DNA of 64,000 bases from Planctomycetota bacterium. GTDB taxonomy: Bacteria; Planctomycetota; SZUA-567; H5-PLA8. Made by a program: the position numbers and the translations under genes. Shown in pieces: positions 7,625-17,286 of this stretch. Where the stretch lies: assembly GCA_015075375.1 (NCBI GenBank), contig JABTUM010000001.1:1-64000 (forward strand). Reading direction: 5' to 3'. The notes under the pieces are model-generated. The model saw nothing but the letters and a program-made list of their open reading frames with translations. It did no database searches and was not told the origin of the DNA. Position 1 is the first letter of the stretch. Every line of letters starts with the position of its first letter.

Positions 7625-10600
7625 TCACGCCCGCTTCTCCGCCCGCAACCCTTCCCACAGCCGCGCGTAGTTGAGCAGGATATCCTTGATCCCGCCCTGG
7701 ATCGCCGGCGAGTTCAGCGCCTGCGTGCTCATGGCGTTGTGCGCATCCAGCGCGCCCATGATTGCGTTCATGATCTCGCGCTGTAAATCGGGCGAATTCG
7801 CGAACTGCTCCTTCGTGTTGTTCGCTGCCTGCTGGCGCAAGGTCTCCGACTCCAATAACTTGCCTTTGATCACGTTGTTCACGTAGACCAGCTTGTCCTG
7901 CTCGGTCAGATCGCCCTCGAACAGATCGTTCACCTTCTCGATGACCTCGCGCAGCAGCGCCTTCTCCTTCTCCTGCACGCTCCCGCTGCCGGCTTCCGTG
8001 ATTGGCGCCAGCTTCGGCGTCGGGCCGGCGCCCAACGGCAGGTCGCGCTTGCCCTGGTTCTTCAGATTATGGTGCGTCAGGATCACCTTCGAGAGGTCAA
8101 TTCCTTCGCGCTCACGGCCAAACTCCAGCAGCGGCAGCAGGCGCCTGTAAAAGATGGCGCGCTTCTCGATCGCGGTATTGCCGTAATCGAATATCTGCGA
8201 GAGGAACGTGTACAACCGGACGAACGCGCCCATGTCGGTCTTGAAGAGCGTCAGCGCGTTCAGCTCGCCCTTGGCCGCCTCGGCCGCCTTCTCGTCCTGC
8301 CGAGCTTGCGCGGCCTTCAGCGCCTCCAGCCCGGCCCGGTAGCGCTTCATCAGGCGGTCCTGCACCGGATCCAGTGCGCTGATCAGATCGCTTTGCTTCG
8401 AACGCGGATCCAGCTCGACCTTCACGACGCGCTCGACTTCCGCCTCGTCGTAATGCCCCGCCCCATCCAGCTTCGCGCGCAGGTTGAAGACCAGGTTCGG
8501 GTCCGTCGTCGCGGAAAGCTCCACGGTCGCGTGGTACGTCTTGAACGCGGCCAGGATTTCCCCTGCCTCGTTGACGAAGTCCAAGACGTACGTCGTATCC
8601 TTGCCCGGATACGCGCGGTTTAGGCGCGATAAGGTCTGCACGGCCTGGACGCCGGCTAGGCGCTTATCCACGTACATCCCGCACAGCAGGGGCTGGTCGA
8701 AGCCAGTCTGGAACTTGTTCGCCACGAGCAGGATCTGGTACTCAGGGCCTTTGAAGGCTTCGCGGATATCCCGGCTCTTCAAGTTCGGGTTCAGGCTTGT
8801 GCTACGCTCCGTAAAGCCATCCGGTCCCGACTCGGGGTCGCGCACTTCCCCGGAGAAGGCCACCAGCGTCCCGATCTTGTAGCCGTGCTCTTTAATGTAC
8901 TTCTCGATGGCCAACTGCCAGCGCACCGCCTCCACTCGGCTCCCCACGACCACCAGCGCCTTGGCCTGGCCCCGTAGCAACGGTGCCACGAGGGCCCGGA
9001 AGTGCTCCACCACGATCTGGACTTTCTGCGCGATGTTGTACGGGTGCAGCCGCACCCAGCCCATGATCCGCTTCAGCGCCGCGCTACGCTCGACCTCCTT
9101 CTCGTTTAGCTCCTTGCCTTCGGTGGCCAGCTTGAACGCGAGCTTGTAAGGCGTGTAGTTCTTCAATACGTCCAGGATGAAGCCTTCTTCGATCGCCTGG
9201 CGCATCGAGTACACATGGAAGGGCGCCGGTACGTTATCCAGTGCGGGCTTGCGCTTGGGATCGGGGCGCGTACCGAAGAGTTCCAGGGTCTTGGTCTTCG
9301 GCGTCGCCGTGAAGGCCACGAACGTAATACCCTTCTCGTCGGCGCGCGCGGTCATCTGCGCGGCCAGGATGTCTTCGGCGCTCACTTCGCCGCCGTCGTC
9401 CAGTTCCTTCAGTTCCTCGGCCGTAAGCACGGCCTTCAAGGAAGCCGCGGCCTCCCCCGTCTGCGAGCTGTGCGCCTCGTCAGCGATCACGGCGAAGCGC
9501 TTGCCCTGCGTGGCCGCCAGTTCACGTACGGCCTCCAGCGCGAAGGGGAACGTCTGGATCGTGCAGACCACGATCTTCTTGGCGCCCGAGAGCGCCTCGG
9601 CCAGCGCCCCGCTCTTGCTACCCTCCTTGCCTGTGATCGTCGCGACCACGCCGCTGGTGCGCTCGAAGCCGAAGAGCGCGTCCTGGAGCTGCGCGTCAAT
9701 CACGGTGCGGTCGGAGACGACCAGCACCGTATCGAAGAGCTTCTTGTGGCCAGCGTCATGCAGTTCGGCCAGGAAGTGCGCCGTCCACGCGATCGAGTTC
9801 GTCTTCCCCGAGCCGGCCGAATGCTGGACCAGGTACTTCCCGCCCGGCCCGTCGGCCAGGACGGCTTCCTGGAGCTTGCGCGTCACGTCAAGCTGGTGGT
9901 AACGCGGGAAGATCAGTTGCTCGATCTGCTTCTTCTTGTTGCGCTGGGCGATCAGGTAGCGCCCCAGGATCTCCAGCCAGCTTTCGCGCGCCCAGACGGA
10001 CTCCCACAGGTACGCGGTGCGGTGCCCGCCTTGGGCGTTCTCGGGGTTGCCCTTCCCGCCGCCGTCGCCACGGTTGAAGGGCAGGAAGGCCGTGGCCGGC
10101 CCTTCCAGCCGGGTCGTCATCTGAACTTCCAGATTGCTTACCGCGAAATGCACCAGCGCACCGCTGGGGCACGCCAGCAAGGGTTCGGCGGCTTGGCCTT
10201 TCGAGTGCGGCAGGCGGTCAAAGCGGTACTGGTCCACGGCATCGCCCACGCTTTGGGTGAAGTCGGTTTTAAGTTCCGCCGTGGCCACGGGGATCCCGTT
10301 CAGGAAGAGCACCAGGTCGAGGCTGTTCTCGTGGTTGGTGGAGTAGCGCACCTGCCGCACCACGCGCAGGCGGTTGGCGGCGTAACGGGCCAATATCTCG
10401 GCGTTGAGTGCTAGGGCCGGCTTGAACTCAGCGACTTTGAGCGCCTGCTTCAGCCCGAGCAGCTCGATCCCGTGGCGCAGCACGTCCAGGGTGCCGCGCT
10501 GGTTGAGCTGGTCGCGCAGGCGCGTGAGCAGGGCTTCGCCGGCGGCGGCGCCGTGGTTGGCGACAAGCGTCTCCCAGGCTTTGGGCTGCGTGGCCTGCAC

Positions 10601-10738
10601 CCAGGCCGTCACGTCGGCGGGAAAGAGCGCCCGCGCGCGATCGTACAGGGCTGCGTCGCCTTCGGCGTAGAGCCAGCCGTGGGCGCTCAAGTGCCGGCAG
10701 ATCTCGGCCTCGAAGTTGATCTCTTTATGCAAAGGCAT
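7625..10738 (-). CDS. hsdR: Type I restriction endonuclease subunit R
   Basis: 1037 residues, full length for HsdR. The N-terminal nuclease domain shows the PD-(D/E)xK residues (D141, E155-L-K157). The motor domain has Walker A in HSAGSGKTNS (K312), a DEAH box (VIADEAHS), SF2 motif III FTATP, and later VANKFQTGFDQP and QTLSRLNR motifs. The C-terminus is the helical region that docks on the methylase core. With HsdM and HsdS it forms the complex that translocates and cuts DNA lacking the proper methylation. Last gene of the hsd operon, 16 bases after the PIN-like gene. Confidence 0.95.
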   Translation of the reverse strand: MPLHKEINFEAEICRHLSAHGWLYAEGDAALYDRARALFPADVTAWVQATQPKAWETLVANHGAAAGEALLTRLRDQLNQRGTLDVLRHGIELLGLKQALKVAEFKPALALNAEILARYAANRLRVVRQVRYSTNHENSLDLVLFLNGIPVATAELKTDFTQSVGDAVDQYRFDRLPHSKGQAAEPLLACPSGALVHFAVSNLEVQMTTRLEGPATAFLPFNRGDGGGKGNPENAQGGHRTAYLWESVWARESWLEILGRYLIAQRNKKKQIEQLIFPRYHQLDVTRKLQEAVLADGPGGKYLVQHSAGSGKTNSIAWTAHFLAELHDAGHKKLFDTVLVVSDRTVIDAQLQDALFGFERTSGVVATITGKEGSKSGALAEALSGAKKIVVCTIQTFPFALEAVRELAATQGKRFAVIADEAHSSQTGEAAASLKAVLTAEELKELDDGGEVSAEDILAAQMTARADEKGITFVAFTATPKTKTLELFGTRPDPKRKPALDNVPAPFHVYSMRQAIEEGFILDVLKNYTPYKLAFKLATEGKELNEKEVERSAALKRIMGWVRLHPYNIAQKVQIVVEHFRALVAPLLRGQAKALVVVGSRVEAVRWQLAIEKYIKEHGYKIGTLVAFSGEVRDPESGPDGFTERSTSLNPNLKSRDIREAFKGPEYQILLVANKFQTGFDQPLLCGMYVDKRLAGVQAVQTLSRLNRAYPGKDTTYVLDFVNEAGEILAAFKTYHATVELSATTDPNLVFNLRAKLDGAGHYDEAEVERVVKVELDPRSKQSDLISALDPVQDRLMKRYRAGLEALKAAQARQDEKAAEAAKGELNALTLFKTDMGAFVRLYTFLSQIFDYGNTAIEKRAIFYRRLLPLLEFGREREGIDLSKVILTHHNLKNQGKRDLPLGAGPTPKLAPITEAGSGSVQEKEKALLREVIEKVNDLFEGDLTEQDKLVYVNNVIKGKLLESETLRQQAANNTKEQFANSPDLQREIMNAIMGALDAHNAMSTQALNSPAIQGGIKDILLNYARLWEGLRAEKRA

Positions 10739-10754
10739 GATGCCTCACAAATGC

Positions 10755-11273
10755 TTAGTCACCAACCGATATCACGGATGAGCCGCTTGGCCCAAGAATA
10801 AAACGGGCGTGTTCCGTACGGAGCATTTCGTAGGGGCTCATGCACTTTATCTTCAGCCCAAGACAAGCGTTGGGGATTTTCACCTTCCGTGCCGACATCG
10901 CCGGGACTTCATGGGTAACAAGGGTATGTGAGTGGGCAAGCGCGTAAGCGACCAGATAATAGTCAGCGACTTGCAGGAAGGTATTCACAGCGGCGGACTC
11001 GTAATTCTGAGAATTCGCCCATGTGCTCACTTGAATCAAAGCGGGCATCATCGCCGCATCCGGAGGTAGAAAAAACGCTGGACCTCGGGTATCCGCCCAG
11101 TCTGCAAGTGCGTCTCCGCCACCGATCAGTTCATCGCCGACCTTTTCAATGCTAAACACATGTGCGGCGGCATTCTCCGCGATGAGCCAATCCCAAAACG
11201 CCGGGCAGAAATCGAATCCATACTGCAGATTCTTCGCCTGAATGAAGACGTTGGTATCGAGCAAGTAAGCCAT
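10755..11273 (-). CDS. DUF4411 PIN-like toxin protein
   Basis: 172 residues. Begins AYLLDTNVFIQA, the first acidic motif (D6) of PIN-type ribonucleases; further conserved features are ADYYLVAYALAHSHTLVTHE and the basic KVKIPNACLGL stretch typical of DUF4411. Such proteins are usually encoded right behind an ImmA/IrrE-type HTH-protease gene and are regarded as toxin components of toxin-antitoxin pairs. Here its ATG overlaps the stop of that gene by one base (TGATG), so they are co-translated. The pair is inserted between hsdS and hsdR. RNase activity is predicted from the family, not shown. Confidence 0.85.
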   Translation of the reverse strand: MAYLLDTNVFIQAKNLQYGFDFCPAFWDWLIAENAAAHVFSIEKVGDELIGGGDALADWADTRGPAFFLPPDAAMMPALIQVSTWANSQNYESAAVNTFLQVADYYLVAYALAHSHTLVTHEVPAMSARKVKIPNACLGLKIKCMSPYEMLRTEHARFILGPSGSSVISVGD

Positions 11274-12421
11274 CAGACGGAATATCCCAGGCTGCGCCCT
11301 AGTTCATGCAACGTCTCGACTTTCGATATGCCCAGCATTTGAAACGCATCGCGGTAGAGCGTCTGCCCTTCCAACGTGCTTTCGACCAGCGCGCGCGCCA
11401 GTCGCTTGCTAACTCGCGCCGACTGCGTCAGATAGAAGTTTCCGCCGCTACCTCTCGGCAAGTTATTCAGCCGTTCGACCTCTGCGTCGTAGGCCGCACG
11501 CAGCTCCTTTCGCGACAGCGCGCCGGCGTCGTGAAGCCTGCGCAGAATGACAAGCGTGCTGACTTTAAAGATTCTTGCCAGCCGGCCAACTTCTCCGCTT
11601 ACGAACCTGGATCGCATCTCGCGTTGGAGCAATACCAGCGGCACCAGCGTTTCAGCGGCTACTTTGTTACACCATGCTTCGATGACATTGGACGGAGGAC
11701 CGGAAGCGTCGGCATCAGTCAATGCGGATTGGCCAAGCCACAGATGCGCGAGTTCGTGCGCCAGCGTGAACATCTGGGCCGCTTTGGAGTCTGCACCGTT
11801 AATGAAGATCAGTGGCGCAATCGGATCGGACATCGCAAACCCGCGGAACTCGCCAACGTCAAGCGCCCTGCGATTGTTATTCAGGACCACGCCGCTGCAC
11901 ATGACCAGGATGCCTGCCTCGTCAGCCTGCTCGATAAAGCGGCGCAAAGCTTCTGTCCACGTAGGGTACGCTCGCTGCGCCTGCAAGCTAAAGCCAAGCG
12001 CCGTACGGATGGACTCCGCAACCGGCTCGATCGGGGCACCGACATGGGAAGAGCCAATGAAGGTGCGTGGCTTTTCCCCAACGGCACGCGCGTAATCGCG
12101 GTACCACTCCTGGCGCTGCTGGCAGATATAGATCATCTCCAGCAAATTCGGGCTGGGGTTGGCGACACCTCGCCCTTGGAAAGAACGCAAATCAGGGATA
12201 GGAACCCGCTCGACCGGTGGCTGGGACAGGAACAGATAACCTATGGGAGCGAAGGTGGCCTTGGCGAAGGCTTCGAGTTGCTTTAACGTCGGCTGCGCCT
12301 GGCTGCTCTCCCACAATTCCAGCCGAGGAAAGCGATGCGTTAGGTCGTGAACACCCAAGCCGGCGCGCTCACGCGCCCAGCGCAGCAATTCAGGTTTGAC
12401 CGCCACCGTGGTCGTAGACAT
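11273..12421 (-). CDS. HTH plus ImmA/IrrE metallopeptidase, antitoxin-like
   Basis: 382 residues. The N-terminus (ELLRWARERAGLGVHDLTHRFPRLELWESSQAQPTLKQLEAFAKA) is an XRE-type HTH variant seen in this family. The middle holds the zinc protease motif HELAH in TLAHELAHLWLG. The C-terminus is helical. ImmA/IrrE proteins cleave a partner repressor or antitoxin; in DUF4411 pairs the protein probably acts as regulator or antitoxin. It starts 11 bases after hsdS ends and its stop overlaps the PIN-like gene, so the pair is embedded in the hsd operon and may serve as an addiction or guard module. Confidence 0.85.
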   Translation of the reverse strand: MSTTTVAVKPELLRWARERAGLGVHDLTHRFPRLELWESSQAQPTLKQLEAFAKATFAPIGYLFLSQPPVERVPIPDLRSFQGRGVANPSPNLLEMIYICQQRQEWYRDYARAVGEKPRTFIGSSHVGAPIEPVAESIRTALGFSLQAQRAYPTWTEALRRFIEQADEAGILVMCSGVVLNNNRRALDVGEFRGFAMSDPIAPLIFINGADSKAAQMFTLAHELAHLWLGQSALTDADASGPPSNVIEAWCNKVAAETLVPLVLLQREMRSRFVSGEVGRLARIFKVSTLVILRRLHDAGALSRKELRAAYDAEVERLNNLPRGSGGNFYLTQSARVSKRLARALVESTLEGQTLYRDAFQMLGISKVETLHELGRSLGYSV

Positions 12422-12431
12422 CTATAATCTT

Positions 12432-13787
12432 CTATCGTCCATTTTCGAGCTTAGGCGCAGCACAGTCAATCGCCGTGCGCACATCAATCTGGCCCGTGAC
12501 GGCGGCGGAGATCAGCGCGGCGCGGCGCTCCTGGAGCAGGTCAATGGCGCGCTGGGCTTCGGCGGTCAGGGCGTCGAGTTCACCGAGCCGCTTAACGATG
12601 TCGGCAACGATGAGCGCTTGCTCCTTCGAAGGCGGAACGGGAACTTGCATCGCAAGCCACGTCTCCATGCGCAGCACTTTGGTGCCGTGCCCGGCTTCGT
12701 CGGTGCGGCTCAAGACTTCGTCTGAACCACCACGAAGAAGCCACGCCAGAAAGTCGGCATCAACCCCCGCGGTCGGGAGGATTGCCTTCAGGTCTTGGTT
12801 GATGGCCATCGGCGCACGCGTGATCACGACGGGAAACGTATGCAGAAGGATCATACCGCGCACAACAGTCAAAATGCTGCCCGGAGGGACCAGCTCAGCG
12901 GCTCCGTCATCCAATGCCTTTTGCGTAATGTGATCCTGCGTATCGAAAAGCTCGTCGGTTTTAAGGTCTTTCGATGACGCCCAGGGAACCGCCCCGTCCC
13001 AATAAGCGAGGTTTTCTTTGCTCGGAGTCCCGCCACTCGTAAGCGACATGAGGTACTTCAGCGGCTTTACGTCCCAATGTGCCGGCACGTCGCCGAGCCA
13101 TTCGATGCCGGAGGGCTTCATGGGCGCATCGGGGTTCAAGCCCTTGGTGACGGCGTGCGAAATCACGGCCTGGCGCTTTTCCTTCAGCAGCTCGATCAGA
13201 CGCCGCTGCTCCAACACCAGCGCGTCAATCTTCGCCGTCTCGCGGTCCAGGAAGGCGGCGATGGCGGCTTGCTCGGGGATGGGTGGAATGGCGATGCTTT
13301 GGTCTTTGATGTCCTCGGCATGAACATTCTGGTTCACTCCGCCGTGGATATTCTGCTTCAATGCCTCTTGGAATCCAAAGGATAAGAAGAAGTTTCGAAG
13401 GAAGGCCGTCTGAACGCTCGAAGCAAACCGGAACCGAATGAGGTACGAAGCATACGCGATCGGTTCATTCAATACACCGACTAGCCCGAATGTCCCGGCT
13501 CCGCCTGTTCGGGCAAAGACAAAGTCTCCCCGTTCCAACAAGAATGGCTTTAGGTCGGGACTATCTTCGACTTTCGGGCACTCTGCGAAATCAATTTCTC
13601 CGTAATTTCCTAGATCGGTGATCCTCAGCAGCTTCACTCCGTCGTCCACATAACTCGCCTGAGTGTAGTATCCTTGCCGGTGATTTAGCAAACAACGGCG
13701 CAAGGTCATAACCTGCCACTGCTCCGGCACCTGCCCCAGCCACTCCACGCCGCTGTCCTTGTACGCCGGGTAACGCGGGAAGCTCAT
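12432..13787 (-). CDS. hsdS: Type I restriction specificity subunit S
   Basis: 451 residues with the duplicated HsdS layout. Target-recognition domain 1 begins at [14 protein letters not shown]; the first conserved helix is [25 protein letters not shown]...[23 protein letters not shown] 2 begins at [14 protein letters not shown]; the second helix is [51 protein letters not shown]. The two TRDs set the two halves of the recognition sequence. Its ATG overlaps the hsdM stop by four bases (ATGA). Confidence 0.95.
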   Translation of the reverse strand: MSFPRYPAYKDSGVEWLGQVPEQWQVMTLRRCLLNHRQGYYTQASYVDDGVKLLRITDLGNYGEIDFAECPKVEDSPDLKPFLLERGDFVFARTGGAGTFGLVGVLNEPIAYASYLIRFRFASSVQTAFLRNFFLSFGFQEALKQNIHGGVNQNVHAEDIKDQSIAIPPIPEQAAIAAFLDRETAKIDALVLEQRRLIELLKEKRQAVISHAVTKGLNPDAPMKPSGIEWLGDVPAHWDVKPLKYLMSLTSGGTPSKENLAYWDGAVPWASSKDLKTDELFDTQDHITQKALDDGAAELVPPGSILTVVRGMILLHTFPVVITRAPMAINQDLKAILPTAGVDADFLAWLLRGGSDEVLSRTDEAGHGTKVLRMETWLAMQVPVPPSKEQALIVADIVKRLGELDALTAEAQRAIDLLQERRAALISAAVTGQIDVRTAIDCAAPKLENGR

Positions 13788-15526
13788 TGCGTGAGCCCCC
13801 CGATCATACCCAGGATGCGGTCCGTCACGACCTTCAGCTCCGCGTCAATCTCGCTCAGCGCCCGCGGCGGCTTGAAGACGTAGAAGTGCCGGTTGAACGG
13901 GATCTCGTAGCCCACCTGCGTCTTCTCGTGGTCAATCCAGGCGTCCGGCGCGTGCGGTAAGACCTCCCGCTTAAAGTACGCGTTCACGTCCTCGCTCAGC
14001 GGCACGTTCTCGGTATCGCGCAGCGCCGAATCGGGCTGGGGCTTGCCCTTCAGCTTGCCCTTGGTGCCCAGCACCACCTTCCCCTTCGCGTCGCGCAGCG
14101 GGCGCTCCACCGTGATCGTGCGGTATCCGAAGTCCTCGTTCTTGAAGATCCGGCTGATCGGGGCGCCGTCCTTGCTGGCCTTCCGGAAGTTCCCGAAGAG
14201 CCGCGTGATCTCCTCGATATGATCGGCGCTCAGTTCCTTGCGCTTGCTGCCCAGGCTCTTGCGCATCTTCTGCCAGTAGCCGCTGGCGTCGATCAACTGC
14301 ACCTTCCCCCGGCGCGCCGGAGGCTTACGGTTGCTCACGATCCAGACGTAGGTGCTGATGCCGGTGTTGTAGAACATGTCCGTGGGCAGGCCGATGATGG
14401 CCTCGACCAGGTCATTCTCCAGCACGTAGCGGCGGATCTCGCTCTCGCCCGAACCGGCACCGCCCGTGAAGAGCGGCGAACCGTTCAGGACGATCCCGAA
14501 GCGGCTCCCGCCGTCCTTGGCCGGGCGCATCTTGCTGATCAGGTGCAGGAGAAAGAGCAACGAGCCGTCGCTCACGCGTGGCAGCCCCGGGCCGAAGCGC
14601 CCGTTGTAGCCCTGTTCTTCGGCTTCCTTACGGATCTCGCGCTCGATCTTCTTCCATTCCACGCCAAAGGGCGGATTAGACAGAGCGTAGTCGAAGTGCT
14701 TGCCCGGCAGCCCATCGTCGGAAAGCGTGTTCCCGAAGACGATGTTGGCGATGTCCTGGCCCTTGATCAGCATGTCGGCCTTGCAGATCGCGTAGGACTC
14801 GGGGTTCAGCTCTTGCCCGTACATCACCAGCCGCGCGCCGGGGTTCAAGCCGGCCAAGTGCTCGCCGGCGACGCTGAGCATGCCGCCGGTGCCGCCGGTA
14901 GGGTCGTAGATCGAGCGCACGACGCCAGGCTTGGTCAAGGCTTCGTCGTCTTCGACGAAGAGCAGGTTGACCATGAGCCGGATGACTTCGCGGGGCGTGA
15001 AGTGCTCCCCGGCGGTCTCGTTGGACAATTCCGCGAACTTGCGGATCAGTTCCTCGAAGACCGCGCCCATTTGGGCGTTGCTGACCGTTTCGGGGTGCAG
15101 GTCAATGCGGGCGAACTTCTCGGCCACCAGGTAAAGCAACTTGGCCTTGGCCAGCCGCTCGATCTGGGTGTGGAACTCGAAGCGCTCGAAGATGTCGCGC
15201 ACGGCCGACGAGAACGCCTGGAGGTACGCGCGCAGGTTCTCCGCGATGTGGTCCTGGTCGCCCATGAGCTTCTTGAGGTCCAAGGGCGACGAATTGTAGA
15301 AAAGATGCCCGGACTTCTTGAGCAGGAAGGGCTCGGGGTTCACGCCGGACTTCTTGCGCTTGGCCAGTTCGTCCAGGACCGCGGCCTTGGTGGGCTCCAG
15401 CACGCAGTCCAGCCGCCGCAGGACCGTGAAAGGCAGGATGACCTTCCCGTATTCGGACTGCTTGTAGTCGCCGCGCAGGAGGTCGGCGACCGACCAGATG
15501 AAGGACGAAAGGTTGGGCTCGCTCAT
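13784..15526 (-). CDS. hsdM: Type I restriction DNA methyltransferase subunit M
   Basis: About 580 residues from the ATG at 15526; an upstream start at 15598 would add a non-typical arginine-rich tail. N-terminal helical domain ([28 protein letters not shown]) is typical HsdM. SAM-binding motif I is [11 protein letters not shown], catalytic motif IV is NPPF ([11 protein letters not shown]), so N6-adenine methylation is expected. First gene of the minus-strand operon hsdM-hsdS-immA-pin-hsdR. Confidence 0.95.
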   Translation of the reverse strand: MSEPNLSSFIWSVADLLRGDYKQSEYGKVILPFTVLRRLDCVLEPTKAAVLDELAKRKKSGVNPEPFLLKKSGHLFYNSSPLDLKKLMGDQDHIAENLRAYLQAFSSAVRDIFERFEFHTQIERLAKAKLLYLVAEKFARIDLHPETVSNAQMGAVFEELIRKFAELSNETAGEHFTPREVIRLMVNLLFVEDDEALTKPGVVRSIYDPTGGTGGMLSVAGEHLAGLNPGARLVMYGQELNPESYAICKADMLIKGQDIANIVFGNTLSDDGLPGKHFDYALSNPPFGVEWKKIEREIRKEAEEQGYNGRFGPGLPRVSDGSLLFLLHLISKMRPAKDGGSRFGIVLNGSPLFTGGAGSGESEIRRYVLENDLVEAIIGLPTDMFYNTGISTYVWIVSNRKPPARRGKVQLIDASGYWQKMRKSLGSKRKELSADHIEEITRLFGNFRKASKDGAPISRIFKNEDFGYRTITVERPLRDAKGKVVLGTKGKLKGKPQPDSALRDTENVPLSEDVNAYFKREVLPHAPDAWIDHEKTQVGYEIPFNRHFYVFKPPRALSEIDAELKVVTDRILGMIGGLTQ

Positions 15527-15855
15527 GGTACCCATGCCGTGGTGGTCCCGGCGCGGTGGTCCGCGCCGCGTGATGCCGCCGGTTGCCCGGCGGTGCAAGA
15601 AACTGGAAGTGGGGACAGCTTAGCGGCGGGTGAGGCGTACGCCAAGGGGGAGGCGGCGGTCAGCCGGGTGGACAACGGGGCAGGCAACGAGGTGGTCAAC
15701 GCCCCAGACAGCCGGGGTCGTGACCACGGCTAAGCGCTACCGCCAGCCGTACGCCCGTCCACTGCTCAAGGTGTGGAATCGCAGCCCCCCTCCTCATGGC
15801 ACAACCCGTGCTTACCCCCACCCAGGATTATCGAATCGCCCCCGGATGCTCCAAA
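15527..15855. other. Gap upstream of hsdM, no supported gene
   Basis: 329 bases, very GC-rich. It should hold the promoter of the hsd operon, but I find no clear -35/-10 pair. An open stretch in one frame (ending with TAA at about 15731) has plausible composition but no credible start. Confidence 0.35.
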
Positions 15856-16023
15856 ATGCCACAGGGCAAGCCCCTGAACCCCAAACGCGTGCGCCACTTG
15901 ATCGCGCTGGGGCAGTCCCCCAGCCAAGTTGCCAAGAGCTTGGGCGTGACCGTGAACGCGATCTACAGGCATACCGAGGTGCGTGCGCGCGGGCGGAAGA
16001 AACGGGGGCGGCGGCGGCCGTAA
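15856..16023 (+). CDS. Small HTH protein, resolvase-type DNA-binding
   Basis: 55 residues from the ATG at 15856 (an in-frame ATG at 15796 would give 75). The sequence RVRHLIALGQSPSQVAKSLG then VTVNAIYRH is a helix-turn-helix like the C-terminal domain of Hin/resolvase recombinases or sigma region 4, followed by an Arg/Lys-rich tail. No catalytic domain. Could be an excisionase-like or regulatory protein of the accessory island. Confidence 0.5.
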   Translation: MPQGKPLNPKRVRHLIALGQSPSQVAKSLGVTVNAIYRHTEVRARGRKKRGRRRP

Positions 16024-16337
16024 CGTCGTAGGCGTCTATGCGCTTACGGGACTGGTCCCATAAAAGTGCCGGCTGCACCCGTTCAGGGAAAAGCCCCAAA
16101 ATTTTGGGGTATTTCCCAAACGACGAGATGCCGGGTGCATTTCATGCCATCGAAGGCGCGCCCAGCAGGCGATCCCCGCGCTTACGAAGGCGCTACGAGG
16201 GCTTTTGGACGCGCGTACCATTTCGGGGGCGGTCCCGGGCGTACGAAGCCGTCACGGCGCAGCCACGCAAGCCAGCGGCCTGGTAAGGTTCCCGTCCCCC
16301 AACTGATGGCGTCGTACCCGAGTTAGCGGACGGGAAC
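16024..16337. other. Gap between small island genes
   Basis: 314 bases with several short overlapping reading frames, none with convincing composition or ribosome-binding site. Contains the small inverted string CCCCAAAATTTTGGGG at 16092-16107, a perfect 16-base palindrome. Confidence 0.35.
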
Positions 16338-16472
16338 TTGCAAGTTGCCGGTGTACACTGGGAATCGGGCAAGACGAAGCCCCGGGCAGCGCAGGTGGCG
16401 GCGCTGGCGGCCTTGAGGGGGATGGGCAAGCGCGAAGCGTTGGAACGGCTACGGGTGCTGGAGGGGGCGTGA
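16338..16472 (+). CDS. Possible small protein coupled to downstream basic peptide
   Basis: The frame ...AGVHWESGKTKPRAAQVAALAALRG...LERLRVLEGA ends with TGA at 16470-16472. It has natural alpha-helical composition but no ATG; a TTG at 16338 is the best start (44 residues). Its stop overlaps the ATG of the next small gene by one base, which argues it is translated. Function unknown. Confidence 0.35.
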   Translation: MQVAGVHWESGKTKPRAAQVAALAALRGMGKREALERLRVLEGA

Positions 16473-16594
16473 TGCGTAAGAAGGGGAAGCGCGGCCGGAA
16501 GGCGATCTTTACGGGTGAACAGAAGCGCGTTTTGGAGCGGCTGATAAGGGCGGCGTTGAAGGCGAGGTTGAAGCGGGTGGTGAGGGAGTTGTAG
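16472..16594 (+). CDS. Very basic 40-residue protein
   Basis: ATG at 16472 with GGAGGGGG about five bases upstream, overlapping the preceding stop (TGATG). The product (MRKKGKRGRKAIFTGEQKRV...) is rich in Lys/Arg with a helical C-terminus, as expected for a small nucleic-acid-binding protein. I do not recognise a family. Confidence 0.45.
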   Translation: MRKKGKRGRKAIFTGEQKRVLERLIRAALKARLKRVVREL

Positions 16595-16685
16595 CGGAAT
16601 GGCCCGCCCGATAACGTCCGTTCTTTTGCGCACATTTGAAAAATGGGTTAGAGGGCTCTCGGTCGCCACTTAAGGAGAGCCGGGG

Positions 16686-16889
16686 ATGGACGCTAACGCA
16701 AGGCGTGAGAACGAGTTGAAGAAGGTCATTCAGACCGAGAGGCTCTACTACCCTAAACCAAAGTGCGAAACTGGACGGACACTACCCGGCAAATGGGTTA
16801 ACAAGGCTTATGAAACCGCTTCTAAACACAAAATCGGGGCAGCTGAGCGGGAAACCCAGCTGCCCCTTGACGTACAGCCCGAGGAGTAA
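16686..16889 (+). CDS. Small hypothetical protein
   Basis: 67 residues. ATG at 16686 preceded by AAGGAG with 8-base spacing, the best reason to call it. Contains a charged helical N-terminus and CETGRTLPGKWVNKAYETASKH. No family recognised. Confidence 0.5.
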   Translation: MDANARRENELKKVIQTERLYYPKPKCETGRTLPGKWVNKAYETASKHKIGAAERETQLPLDVQPEE

Positions 16890-16972
16890 AAGCTGCACGC
16901 CCGTGATTATCCCAAATTGGTTAATTACTTCCTCGATAAGGAAGCGGGTCTTACCCCTTCATAAACCATCTT

Positions 16973-17224
16973 TTAGGAATCCACGCGAAGATCGCCCTCC
17001 GAAGTTTGAGATTGCCGTATGACTTCGTTAAGTTCTTTGAGCAGAGCCTCTGGATTCAGCCCATGCACTCTGGCGGCATTTTGCACGCTCATGAACTTTG
17101 CGGCTATTCCCATGAGCCCGCAACGCATGTCTGGACAGCCGTATGCCCTAAGAATCTGAAATGTCTTAGGCCATCGCCTAATGACTTCCGCAACTTTCAT
17201 CCGACCATTAATGAGCTCACTCAT
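16973..17224 (-). CDS. DUF1858-type (ScdA/HCP-associated) redox-disulfide domain protein
   Basis: 83 residues; ATG at 17224 after AAGGATCC. KVAEVIRRWPKTFQILRAYG, a CPDMRCG cysteine pair, then SVQNAARVHGLNPEALLKELNEVI follow the DUF1858 pattern (N-terminal domain of ScdA-like and hybrid-cluster-associated proteins). That domain binds or senses redox centres through its Cys. It is the last gene of a minus-strand redox cluster, so a thiol/iron-sulfur role is plausible; the partner is unknown. Confidence 0.7.
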   Translation of the reverse strand: MSELINGRMKVAEVIRRWPKTFQILRAYGCPDMRCGLMGIAAKFMSVQNAARVHGLNPEALLKELNEVIRQSQTSEGDLRVDS

Positions 17225-17286
17225 GACTTGGATCCTTTACGGACAACTACACAGATGCTAACTAAAAAAATCACACCTCTTAAACT

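Noticed and set aside
9215..10414. 399-codon plus-strand frame inside hsdR
   Set aside because: Antisense shadow of a full-length HsdR.
14219..15733. 504-codon open frame on the plus strand across hsdM
   Set aside because: It is antisense to a complete HsdM with all motifs; the long opening is a product of GC-rich codon use.
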